NCBI GenBank assembly: GCA_964017185.1
Contig: OZ024870.1
Location: forward strand, 54,624,312-54,688,311
Direction of reading: 5' to 3'
DNA: 64,000 nucleotides
From: Rugalucina vietnamica
Taxonomy: Eukaryota > Mollusca > Bivalvia > Lucinida > Lucinidae
The notes under the pieces were generated by a model. The model made no database searches, was not told the origin of the DNA, and saw only the letters and a list, made by a program, of their open reading frames with translations. The translations under genes and the position numbers were made by a program. Shown in pieces: positions 52,801 through 57,765 of the stretch (position 1 is the first letter of the stretch; every line of letters starts with the position of its first letter).

Positions 52801-55800
52801 CCAAATAATCATAGACATTAGACTTTGTTACAATAAACATTTAACGTCAGGTTCTATGACAGAGCTGTTAATTAGCTATTTACGTATATTTTTTTCACAA
52901 ATAAGTCTCAATTGGCTAAGAGCTTAATTATAAAGGAATTTACATCTTTTTTCATATCATTTATAAATTTATAATAAATTATTCCAGATTCACGTGATTA
53001 TGCGGTGCCAGATGTAACAAAGTCAGCCCTGGTGGTTGCCCTACCCCCCATATATCCCCCACAGCCCCCACTCCGGGGACAGTCTAGTCTCACAGGGGCC
53101 ATGGACGCACCCCCACCAACCTACGACGCACTGTATGCAGCCGCAGATGTGATAAACGCACAGGGCTTAAACATTCCTAGTCTACAGGTATGAAACTTTA
53201 TATGTTTGAAGAAATATTATACATTTTGATTTTGACTTTGAAAATATACAAGTATTATATGTTGTGATTAAGCTTTGCATTTATGGAAGACTTAGCTCAT
53301 CCAAGACATCTACTCAGTCTGATGAAGTCTGTAGTGTACCATTAAGGGGCTGCCACTAATGTCATAACTTACCAATTTTGAGCACATAAAAGACAGTGGA
53401 GTTCAATGGCCTAGTGGTCGAGTGTAGACTCCAAATTTAGAGGTCCTGGGTTCAATCCCCACTGGGGTCAGGGTGTTGTTTCCTTAAGAAACATACATTA
53501 TCTCCCTCCCAGTACAGGTTAATACACAGGAAATGGTGGCTCCATCCTGACAGGACTGAAAAATTGACTAAAACAAACATACAAACAAACAAAGAAGACA
53601 ATTAAACCATGCATCCTACTTCAAGAACATAAAGGAAGAGAACTCAGGAACAGAAATAGTTCAAGCTTTTTGTTTGCCTCAGTTTCTCAGTGTTAGAGGT
53701 CCAAAATACAGAGACTTTGCTAGTTGTTTATAATACAATTTTTGGTCATATGTTCTAAATGAGCCACTGCATCAGAAAACCAACAATCTGCATATGCGAA
53801 ACCAAAGGTGCAGATCAGCTGTGCAGTAAATGCACAGCTAATCAACGTCTTTGTTTTTGCTACTTTCATAGTACAATGCCTCTTCTACTTAATTCCAAAA
53901 TTTCAAGCTTCTAGCCTGCTTCTAAGACTGTTACAGGTCGATCTTTGTCCAACCTGGTCAGAAACCCAGATTGTTGGTATTCTCACGCGAAGGCTCAAAT
54001 GTATGTTCCAGGGGGTGAGTGGTAACAGCGTATATTCAATACCAAATGCCGAGCTGTTATTGAGTATTGACCTGAGTATTGTCGAGTTTCCGAGAGAAAA
54101 TCTACGCTTTGTTGAAGTTCTCGGAGAAGGCCAATTTGGAGAGGTAATAAGTTTGCTATTGTTTTTAGATTTTTTTAAAGCTTTGGATAATTGTTTTGGT
54201 AAAAAAATGCTTTTCTTGGTTCACCTGTACAGTTAAAAATGTTTCAAAGTGACAGAAAAAATTCTTGGTTATTTTCGCGTTTGACCACCTTTAATGCCAC
54301 ACCCCATATTATGAACCAGTAATTCACAACAGTAATGTTGAGTAACTCAGCTTATCTTTACAACTATTTAATTTTGTGATTTTGTGTCCCTGTGTGTTTT
54401 TACGACAGTTTTTTCAGCAGACTGAAGATCTGGCTTATGTAAATTAAGTCTGATATGCAGTATGTTAATATGTTCATTTTCACAGCGATTTATTTTCTTG
54501 AAATCTTCTTTCTGGAAAACAAAAATGATTTTTTTTTTAAATTTAATTGATTTTTGTAGGTGCATTTATGCGAGGCAGTCAATGTGGCTGACTATCTTCA
54601 AGATGATTATTTAACTAACAGAACAATATCCCGACCTGTTCTTGTCGCGGTAAAGATGCTACGGAAAGATGCTGATGACAGAGCAAGGTATAATTATGTT
54701 TTGGAATATGAGCCACAATGCGAGAACCTGTTTTCGGGGTTTCCGCCCAGGTCCGACACAAACTAGCCTGTAAGGTCACAGAAAAAGGCTTGAAGCTTTA
54801 TATTTTGCATATAAGTAGCAGAGGAATTGTACTATCCGTGTAGCGAAGACAAAGGCGCTGATTGGCTGTGCAGTTACTGCACAGCTGATCTGTGCCTTTG
54901 TTTTCATATATGCAAAAATCCGGTTTTCTCATGATGCAGCTCATATCACAATCATACAAACCTGTTTAGCAATAGTTAAGTAACCAAAGCAGACTGCCAA
55001 AATGCCAGCTGAGCAGTGTTTGCTTAAGCACAGATTTGAAAAGACCTTTACTGTGCGCCTTTTGGAGCCTGAATAAAGACAAGATTCTATCATCTGCCTT
55101 TCCCCAGGGAAATAATTTATTTACAAGTCAGTTTTTCACTGGGGAATAGCCATGTGGGCTCTCTTTCCGTGGGAAAAATTGATCAGCTAGATAGCATGAA
55201 GAAATTCATACTTGCAATGAAGCTTATTAAGATGATTTACTTGAAATAGTTGCATTATTTCCCCTCGCAATTTGAGAAGAGATTTCCAAAAAGAGATCAA
55301 GATAATGTCCCAGTTGAAGGACCCCAACATAGTCCGGGTGTTGGGCCTGTGTATTAGGGAGGAGCCCCTCTGTATGTTAGTCAAATGTGAATATAGTGAA
55401 TAAATTATGTAACCATTTCAGGAGTGATTTCCAAAAAGAGATCAAGATGATGTCCCAGTTGAAGGACCCCAATATAGTCCAGATACTGTGCCTGTGTTTA
55501 AGGGAGGAACCCCTCTGTATGTTAGTCAAATTTAAATATAGTATATAAATTATTTCTTTTTTCACCATAACAGGAGTGATTTCCAAAAAGAGATCAAGAT
55601 CATGTCCCAGTTGAAGGACCCCAACATAGTCCGGGTGCTGGGTGTGTGTATTAGGGAGGAGCCGCTCTGTATGATTGTGGAGTATATGAAATACGGGGAC
55701 CTGAACCAGTTCTTGTTGGATCACGTTCCTGAAAGTCCCATGGCAGATGCTGCTAACTCTAAAACTTTAAGGTAAGATTTTGGCGTAAGTTTTCGTTTTT

Positions 55801-57765
55801 CAAAATATCCCGGAGTTTGGAAGACTTCTCGAGTGGTTCTTTGAATACTAAGATTGTTAGCCTCTGGATAGAGTAAGAAATGGAGAATTTGTGGTGATCA
55901 AAGTTATTAACAAGAAGTAATGCACACAGTTAAGGCAGCCTTGCAAATCATGTTGAATCTAAAACTGCTCTTCTGATCTTATAACACTGTTTGCCAACTT
56001 TTGTCTTTTGGCAAACATAGGTACATGTTCATCTGGACGACTGTATTCAGGACTAAATACTGAGTATTCAGGATTGAATACTATAGCAAATAGGATGTCT
56101 AGCTACTGCGTAGCTGCCTATTCTTTTTTACATACTATGTAAATATATCTTGATATGTGTATTTAATATATGTTTGTTTTGTCTATTTCAGTTACGGTTG
56201 CTTGATCTACATGGCGTCCCAGATAGCCTCGGGCATGAAGTATCTCGAGTCGCTGAACATGGTACACCGAGACCTGGCCACACGGAACTGTCTGGTCGGA
56301 GCCAACTTTACCATAAAAATCTCAGACTTCGGCATGAGTCGGAGCCTATATAGTGCTGATTATTACAGGATAGAGGGCCGTGCAGTCTTGCCAATACGCT
56401 GGATGGCCTGGGAGTCCATTCTACTGGTAGGATCATTATGAAAACTTGCCCATGCAATAAACAGAGATTTTTTTATCTTTAAAAATTGAAAATTTTCAGA
56501 TGAAAAATTTTGATATTTTTCTTATTTTTACTCAAAACATAGATTGTGGGTACACGCTAGAACCGCCTCACCGAGGCGGTTCTAACGAGTACCCACAATC
56601 TATGTTTTGGAGCAAAAATAAAAAAATAGGTATACCCCTGCATACCCCAGTTTTTCTATATAAAAGTGGGGTTTAAGGGGGTATATATTACACGGACATG
56701 TTTTCATGATGATTTGATATCATATTAACCCAGAATAAATTTTAGCTCATCTTTCATAATAGAAAAAAAAACTAGTAGGACTCGCTTCTTTTTCACTTTT
56801 ACTTTAAAGGAAATTAACTAAATATAAATGTCAGGGAAAAAGCAATTAATGGTTGCGTTGAGCAAAATTTTAATACGATTAAAAGGGTCATATATCATGC
56901 TTCTTTTAGATTCTGTGGACAAACAGATTTGCTTAAAAGCTTCCATCTGTGGTCTGGTTAAAATAAGTGTTATTAATAAATTAGTGAATATTGAGTTGTC
57001 ACCATTTCAACCTTCAGAATAGTCCAATTTACCCAAAATAGGCATTCTGTTTAGAGGGATATAAAACACAAACACAACCAGCCAACCAACCAAATTGTCA
57101 CTTCACATTAGGAAAACTTGCCCATGCAATAAATAGAGATTTTTTTATCTTGAAAATTTGAGAATTTTCAGCTGAAAAATATTGATATTTTTCTTATTTT
57201 TGCTCAAAACATAGATTGTTGGTACACGTTAGAACCGCCTCGGCGAGGCGGTTCTAACGAGTACCCACAATCTATGTTTTGGAGCAAAAATAAGAAAAAT
57301 AGGTATACCCCTGCATACCCCAGTTTTACTATATAAAAGTGGGGTTTAAGGGGGTATATATTACACGAACTTGTTTTCCTGATGATATTCTGTAAACTGT
57401 ATTAATTTGTTTAAACATCATTTTCTTTACAGGGCAAGTTTACGACAAAGAGTGACGTCTGGTCATTTGCAGTGACATTATGGGAAATATTAACTTTTGC
57501 TCGTGATCAGCCATTTGACACTTTATCAGACGAACAAGTCATTGAAAATGCAGGACACTATTATCGTGCTGACAATAAACAAGTTTATTTACCAATGCCA
57601 GGAAATTGCCCCAAGGAAATATTCGATTTAATGGTCGAGTGCTGGAATCGGTCGGAAAGTGAGCGGCCGACTTTCCGTGAAATTCAAATGTTTTTACAAA
57701 GAAAGAACATGGGATATAATCCAAAAGACGAAAAAATGAACCAAATAAAGGTGCCGATCTGCTGA
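31310..57765 (+). CDS. Ddr: Discoidin domain receptor tyrosine kinase, 12 exons, 5' end missing
   Basis: Collagen-activated receptor tyrosine kinase of the plasma membrane (family knowledge). Exons: 31310-31451, 38957-39046, 47410-47557, 48256-48783, 49665-49796, 50198-50674, 52988-53187, 54012-54143, 54560-54687, 55574-55771, 56192-56426, 57433-57765. All have AG/GT borders and compatible phases, giving 914 codons. Counting the split first codon as residue 1, the order is discoidin domain (to ~127), discoidin-like domain (~128-303), Thr/Pro-rich stalk, membrane helix ~389-412, long juxtamembrane region, kinase domain ~605-905. Visible kinase motifs are [24 protein letters not shown] and the DDR-type activation loop SADYYRIEG. 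The gene is one ancestral-type DDR, so assignment to DDR1 or DDR2 is not meaningful. Signal peptide and about the first 35 residues of the mature domain are not seen. Confidence 0.95.
31508..31867 (+). repeat. SINE (second type), split
   Basis: GGTGGCCTAGTGGTAAAGTA head, GGGTTTGATAGTACC and, after an AT-rich insert, GTGGTGGCTCCATCTCGATA and TTGTTGACCAGGATTTGAAG of the usual body. Confidence 0.6.
31870..32104 (+). mobile_element. HP-MITE copy with AATT target duplication
   Basis: GAGCGGCCTCGTGGGAAAAA...CATGAGGCGGCTC; AATT at 31866-31869 and 32105-32108. Hairpin AGCTTCGCAGTTACCGCGAAGCT. Confidence 0.9.
32364..32605 (+). mobile_element. HP-MITE copy with ATTT target duplication
   Basis: GAGCCGCGTCATGAGAAAAC...CTCATGATGTGGCTC; ATTT on both sides. 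Hairpin of the TGTGCAG/CTGCACA type. Confidence 0.92.
32892..34564 (-). mobile_element. Family 3 element, copy d, with an extra core
   Basis: Reverse order: AGAGGACCAATGGTCCT end, CGCTCACCTGAG, one usual unit, then three ~330-360-bp units of another core (ATTATAAGTCTATGG at 33628, 33959, 34319), then GACGGACGGACGCCGG and GCTCACC...GGCTCAGGTGAGC. Confidence 0.75.
34565..35660. other. Non-coding intron sequence
   Basis: Part of DDR intron a-b. No exon or repeat recognised. Confidence 0.5.
35668..35915 (+). mobile_element. HP-MITE copy, left terminus lost
   Basis: CCGACCAGATCCGACACAAA, GTAGAAGAGGAAT and a clean hairpin AAAGATGCTGATCAGCTG/CAGCTGATCTGCATCTTT. Confidence 0.75.
36170..36400 (-). 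repeat. SINE (second type), reverse, with A-rich tail
   Basis: Poly(A)-rich 36178-36260, then the reverse of a SINE: GTTGACTGGGATGTTGTAAA body and a GGTGGCATGGTGTTAAAGTG head on the minus strand. Confidence 0.55.
36768..36959 (+). mobile_element. HP-MITE copy lacking one hairpin arm
   Basis: GAGCCGCCTCGTGGGAATAC...CATGAGGTGGCTC, about 42 bp short: GCGAAAACAAAGGCGCTGAT runs straight into GCCTATGCAG. Confidence 0.88.
36960..38956. other. Non-coding intron sequence
   Basis: Remainder of DDR intron a-b. A faint HP-MITE relic ends near 37675 (GGTTTTCTCATGACATGGCT). GGGATGTAAAGGCCTCTTCA recurs at 38484-38590. A pyrimidine-poor TATTTTCAG precedes exon b. Confidence 0.5.
38957..39046 (+). CDS. Ddr: DDR exon b: discoidin domain, middle strands
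   Basis: A 30-codon, phase 0 exon (acceptor ATTTTCAG, donor GAG/GTAATG). It encodes [20 protein letters not shown], which matches the [20 protein letters not shown] segment of vertebrate DDR2. It is too short to stand out by length; the homology and both splice sites support it. Introns of 7.5 kb and 8.4 kb flank it, both filled with repeats. Confidence 0.93.
39403..39623 (-). mobile_element. HP-MITE copy
   Basis: GAGCCGCGTCATGAGAAAAC; hairpin AAAGATGCAGATCAGCTG/CAGCTGATCAGCATCTTT; the right end is shortened to CTATGGCTC. Confidence 0.87.
39925..40115 (+). repeat. SINE (second type)
   Basis: GCTTTGTGGTTAAAAGCATT head, GTCTTAGAGCAAGGCAC, TCTGTCCCAGCATGACTGAA and TTGACCAGGTTGTTAAACC body. Confidence 0.55.
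40120..40275 (+). repeat. SINE (fourth type) with clear Pol III boxes
   Basis: GCCTCCATGGCACAGTGGTT (A box) and GCAGGTTCGATCCGGGGC (B box), body CTCCATATAACCTTAGCTGT. The 3' side does not pair with the 5' acceptor, so it is not a tRNA gene. Confidence 0.65.
40360..40538 (+). mobile_element. MITE with 18-bp perfect inverted termini
   Basis: TCAACCTCATTATAACGC (40360-40377) and GCGTTATAATGAGGTTGA (40521-40538). Relatives are at 5754-5982 and 43039-43238. No coding capacity. Confidence 0.82.
40695..40927 (+). mobile_element. HP-MITE copy with ATAT target duplication
   Basis: GAGCCGCTCATGGGAAAACC...CATGAGACGGCTC; hairpin AGCTTCGCGGTTACCGCGAAGCT is perfect at its apex. Confidence 0.92.
41264..41493 (-). 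mobile_element. HP-MITE copy, diverged
   Basis: GAGCCACATCACAAGG start, hairpin AGACGCAGATCAGCTG/CAGCTGATCAGCATCT, right end GCGACACAGCTC. Confidence 0.75.
41704..41895 (-). mobile_element. HP-MITE copy lacking one hairpin arm, AAAT duplication
   Basis: GAGCCGCCGAATCAGTAAAC...CACAAGCTGGCTC with AAAT at 41700-41703 and 41896-41899. The second arm is deleted. Confidence 0.88.
41914..42003. repeat. 45-bp tandem duplication
   Basis: GGACAGGCCTGCAAATTATT through AAAAGGGCCTTTGCA, twice, identical. Confidence 0.9.
42659..42897 (-). mobile_element. HP-MITE copy, diverged termini
   Basis: GATCTGCATCATGAGAAAAA...CTCTCATCGCGACTC; hairpin AGCTTCGCAGTTACTGCGAAGCT is still perfect. Confidence 0.85.
43039..43238 (+). 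mobile_element. MITE related to 40360-40538, diverged
   Basis: GTTGGGGTCCA, ATATAGCAAAAGCAGTCATT, TGTTATATCCAAAACCGTGT and GAGGTTGAGGTGTG in matching order. Confidence 0.5.
43501..43732 (+). mobile_element. HP-MITE copy
   Basis: GAGCTACATCATGACCAAAC...CTCATGACGGGGCTC; hairpin of the TGTGCAG/CTGCACA type. Confidence 0.83.
44168..44428 (-). mobile_element. HP-MITE copy with a compound hairpin
   Basis: The outer part ATTGTACTATCCATGTAGCG meets its own reverse (CGCTACACATATAGTACAAT), and a third CTGCGAAGCTGATCAGCGCT lies between. The left terminus is gone; the right ends AGGCTC. Confidence 0.75.
44905..45214 (+). mobile_element. Possible LTR retroelement fragment
   Basis: TGTAACGATAGCC (44905) to CCCGTTACA (45106) is a 202-bp segment with TGTAAC...GTTACA ends, as in LTRs. 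A pyrimidine-rich stretch and CCACCGCTGCCACCAAATGT follow, like sequence leading into a second LTR that is absent. No retroviral-type coding sequence is present. Confidence 0.35.
45217..45411 (+). mobile_element. HP-MITE copy, shortened
   Basis: GTGAGAAAACCAACAATTTT...GTTGGTTTTCTCATGC; part of the body and hairpin deleted (AGCTTCGCAATATCTGTGCC). Confidence 0.8.
45681..45915 (-). mobile_element. HP-MITE copy with ATTT target duplication
   Basis: GAGCCGCATCATGAGAAAAC...CTCACGACGTGGCTC; ATTT both sides; hairpin AGCTTCGCAGTAACTGCGAAGCT. Confidence 0.92.
46739..46971 (-). mobile_element. HP-MITE copy
   Basis: GAGCCGCATTTTGAAAAAAA start; hairpin AGCTGTGCAGTTACTGCACAGCT; right end CTCGCGCCGCAGCTT. 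Confidence 0.85.
47031..47180 (+). repeat. SINE (fourth type)
   Basis: GGCCTCCGTGGCATAGTGGT, CACAGGTTCTATCCCAGGC and CTCCATATGATCTTAGCTGT, same family as 40120-40275. Confidence 0.65.
47410..47557 (+). CDS. Ddr: DDR exon c: end of the discoidin domain
   Basis: Starts in phase 0 after GCTTTCAG and ends in phase 1 at AAAG/GTATGC. It encodes [26 protein letters not shown] and [12 protein letters not shown]. These match DDR2 [26 protein letters not shown]...VCMRVELYGCVW and close the F5/8 type C fold. The cysteines in IPYC, TVC and YGC include the conserved closing disulfide partner; which residues pair cannot be told from sequence. Confidence 0.95.
48118..48214 (+). mobile_element. HP-MITE fragment
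   Basis: AGAAGCTTGGAATTTCTGAT, ATACTATCCGAGTTAC and GCATAAGCAAAAGGCTC; most of the hairpin is deleted. Ends 41 bp before exon d. Confidence 0.6.
48256..48783 (+). CDS. Ddr: DDR exon d: whole discoidin-like domain
   Basis: A 528-bp exon whose first codon is split (G/AT, Asp), giving DGVVSYSM, the DDR junction sequence (DGLVSYNAP in DDR2). It contains [55 protein letters not shown] and [12 protein letters not shown]. These follow the DDR discoidin-like domain in order, ending like WMMFSEITF. The single NFT sequon at the conserved position may be glycosylated. The donor is TCAG/GTAAGT. One exon encoding the whole domain is notable in a gene with otherwise short exons. Confidence 0.95.
48826..49008 (+). 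repeat. SINE (second type)
   Basis: ACAGTGGTAGAGTAACAGAC head, GGTTCAAAACC B box, GTGGTGGCTCCATTCCAACA and GACTGAGAAATGGTTGACCC body. Confidence 0.65.
49012..49447 (-). mobile_element. HP-MITE copy interrupted by another MITE
   Basis: The halves 49012-49099 and 49343-49447 join into one copy (…CACAGATAGTACAATAA / GTATTGTTTTCAAGCTTC…). Second hairpin arm mostly deleted. Confidence 0.82.
49100..49342. mobile_element. PIF/Harbinger-like MITE nested in an HP-MITE
   Basis: GGCCATAACAAAATATATAT / ATATATATTTTATTTTGGCC termini (about 28 bp, two mismatches plus a small shift), TAA on both sides. TWA target duplications are typical of PIF/Harbinger. Internal GGGTAGGTAGG words at both ends. Confidence 0.82.
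49665..49796 (+). CDS. Ddr: DDR exon e: extracellular Thr/Pro-rich stalk
   Basis: Phase 1 at both ends (acceptor GATTCCAG, donor ATTG/GTAAGA). Encodes [20 protein letters not shown] and then an acidic segment ending GGAKIDI. The low-complexity Thr/Pro stretch is typical of a membrane-proximal stalk that may carry O-glycans. It has no clear residue match to vertebrate DDRs, whose stalks also vary. Placement rests on phase, splice sites and order. Confidence 0.85.
49919..50100 (+). repeat. SINE (second type)
   Basis: GTGGCTCAGCGGTAGTGCAA head, TGTGTCCTTGACCAAGATAA, CTCTGTCCCAACATGATTGA. Lies just after poly(T) at 49837-49868, in DDR intron e-f. Confidence 0.6.
50198..50674 (+). CDS. Ddr: DDR exon f: transmembrane helix and juxtamembrane region
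   Basis: Starts after TGTTTCCAG and ends ACAG/GTACCA, phase 1 at both ends. It encodes a polar extracellular piece, a hydrophobic helix ([14 protein letters not shown] onward, residues ~389-412), the basic stop-transfer RHKKQKR, and a Gly/Asn-rich cytoplasmic region. Tyrosines in NMYNSV and SSYSEP are possible phosphorylation and SH2 docking sites (inference). As in DDR1/2, the cytoplasmic juxtamembrane segment is long. Confidence 0.93.
50775..51945 (+). repeat. Family 2 element: hairpin, microsatellite, seven ~147-bp units
   Basis: GCACCTGCTTATAGCAGGGTGC-type hairpin at the start, then CGTTCGTTCGTCCATCCGTC, units with GAAGTTTGGTTTTCTCGACA at about 50877, 51046, 51194, 51340, 51485, 51632 and 51781, then GCAGGTGTGATATCGACC and the palindrome CTCCGCGGAG. 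Sits inside DDR intron f-g. Confidence 0.85.
51973..52150 (+). repeat. SINE (second type)
   Basis: GGGTTAATGGTAGAGTAAAG head, GCTGGTTCCATCCCGATATA and CTGAGAAGTTCTCGACTGCG body. Confidence 0.6.
52151..52987. other. Non-coding intron sequence
   Basis: AT-rich end of DDR intron f-g. No element beyond a very faint HP-MITE-like patch near 52280. Confidence 0.5.
52988..53187 (+). CDS. Ddr: DDR exon g: juxtamembrane exon with PPxY and YAVP motifs
   Basis: Split first codon (G/AT) after TTATTCCAG; ends in phase 0 at CAG/GTATGA. Encodes [28 protein letters not shown] and [15 protein letters not shown]. The last part matches the ADIVNLQ segment of DDR2, which fixes its place. PPIY and PPTY fit the WW-domain ligand PPxY, and YAVP fits a YxxP SH2 ligand. 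Binding of E3 ligases or adaptors is inference from motif alone. Confidence 0.93.
53396..53605 (+). repeat. SINE (second type), best-preserved boxes
   Basis: AATGGCCTAGTGGTCGAGTG (A box), CTGGGTTCAATCCCCACTGG (B box), GTGGTGGCTCCATCCTGACA body and an AAACAAACATACAAACAAAC tail. Confidence 0.72.
53761..53996 (-). mobile_element. HP-MITE copy next to DDR exon h, AAAT duplication
   Basis: GAGCCACTGCATCAGAAAAC...CTCACGCGAAGGCTC with AAAT at 53757-53760 and 53997-54000. It ends 15 bp before exon h. Confidence 0.92.
54012..54143 (+). CDS. Ddr: DDR exon h: kinase start and glycine-rich loop
   Basis: 44 codons, phase 0 at both ends. Encodes [22 protein letters not shown] and [11 protein letters not shown], matching DDR2 GVTGGNTYSVP, VEEFPRKLLTF and [10 protein letters not shown]. 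The ATP-binding loop is split by the next intron after GEGQFGE. The acceptor (TATGTTCCAG) has little pyrimidine tract because an HP-MITE ends only 15 bp before the exon. The donor is GAG/GTAATA. Confidence 0.94.
54560..54687 (+). CDS. Ddr: DDR exon i: kinase N-lobe with the catalytic lysine
   Basis: Begins after TTTTTGTAG and ends in phase 2 at CAAG/GTATAA. Encodes [18 protein letters not shown], then [19 protein letters not shown], matching DDR2 VHLCEV... and [19 protein letters not shown]. The Lys of VAVK is the ATP-anchoring residue. An HP-MITE starts 22 bp after the donor. Confidence 0.95.
54710..54942 (+). mobile_element. HP-MITE copy next to DDR exon i, ATAT duplication
   Basis: GAGCCACAATGCGAGAACC...CTCATGATGCAGCTC with ATAT at 54706-54709 and 54943-54946. 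It starts 22 bp after the exon i donor, opposite in orientation to 53761-53996. Confidence 0.92.
55276..55404 (+). pseudogene. Decayed copy 1 of DDR exon j
   Basis: From GATTTCCAAA at 55281 this is nearly identical to the first ~100 bp of exon j, reading [12 protein letters not shown]-like codons through IREEPLCM. It then diverges to LVKCEYSE and stops (TAA 55401-55403). There is no acceptor with a pyrimidine tract and no donor. The stop overlaps AATAAA (55399-55404), so it might serve as a terminal-exon end, but that is speculation. Confidence 0.7.
55422..55548 (+). pseudogene. Decayed copy 2 of DDR exon j
   Basis: Begins after a usable acceptor (ACCATTTCAG) in the same phase as exon j. It reads [19 protein letters not shown], then [17 protein letters not shown] and stops at TAA 55546-55548. 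Differences from exon j include both silent and replacement changes (for example Arg to Gln and Gly to Cys), so it is probably no longer constrained. No good donor follows. If spliced in, it would truncate the receptor inside the kinase N-lobe. Confidence 0.7.
55574..55771 (+). CDS. Ddr: DDR exon j: helix C, hinge and start of the C-lobe
   Basis: Enters after CCATAACAG, completing an AG/G Arg codon, and leaves in phase 2 at TAAG/GTAAGA. Encodes [39 protein letters not shown] and a loop of about 15 residues, matching DDR2 NDFLKEIKIMSRLKDPNII and CMITEYMENGDLN. The Glu in QKEI is the helix C partner of the catalytic Lys. Two partial copies lie directly upstream; only this one has a complete hinge and a donor site. 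Confidence 0.95.
56192..56426 (+). CDS. Ddr: DDR exon k: catalytic loop and activation loop
   Basis: Begins after GTCTATTTCAG, completing AG/T (Ser), and ends in phase 0 at CTG/GTAGGA. Encodes [56 protein letters not shown] and [13 protein letters not shown]. The HRD and DFG motifs are intact. The paired activation-loop tyrosines in SADYYRIEG are the DDR signature. This is the most conserved exon and the best probe for identifying the species. Confidence 0.97.
56436..56709 (+). mobile_element. TAGAACCGCC palindromic element
   Basis: AAAACTTGCCCATGCAATAA start; arms CAAAACATAGATTGTGGGTA / TACCCACAATCTATGTTTTG around TAGAACCGCCTCACCGAGGC; GGGGTATATATTACACGGAC and ACATGTTTTC end. In DDR intron k-l. 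Confidence 0.85.
57111..57383 (+). mobile_element. TAGAACCGCC palindromic element, second copy in the same intron
   Basis: Nearly the same as the copy at 56436 and in the same orientation; centre TAGAACCGCCTCGGCGAGGC, end TACACGAACTTGTTTTCC. Confidence 0.87.
57433..57765 (+). CDS. Ddr: DDR exon l: kinase C-lobe and the first stop codon
   Basis: Starts after TTCTTTACAG in phase 0. Encodes [55 protein letters not shown] and [13 protein letters not shown]. These are the family's C-lobe motifs, including the RP(T/S)F helix I signature. Vertebrate DDR2 stops a few residues after this point; here [20 protein letters not shown] follows, then TGA at 57763-57765. The next codon is CTA and the frame stays open. 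Confidence 0.95.
   Translation, partial: GKFTTKSDVWSFAVTLWEILTFARDQPFDTLSDEQVIENAGHYYRADNKQVYLPMPGNCPKEIFDLMVECWNRSESERPTFREIQMFLQRKNMGYNPKDEKMNQIKVPIC

Noticed and set aside
55377-55724. 115-codon minus-strand frame
   Set aside because: Antisense of exon j and its copy 2; repeats within it reflect the exon duplication.
57763-57765. Selenocysteine reading of the TGA
   Set aside because: No recognisable SECIS stem was seen in the nearby 3' UTR, and DDRs are not selenoproteins. The CUA context fits readthrough better. A proper SECIS search was not possible.
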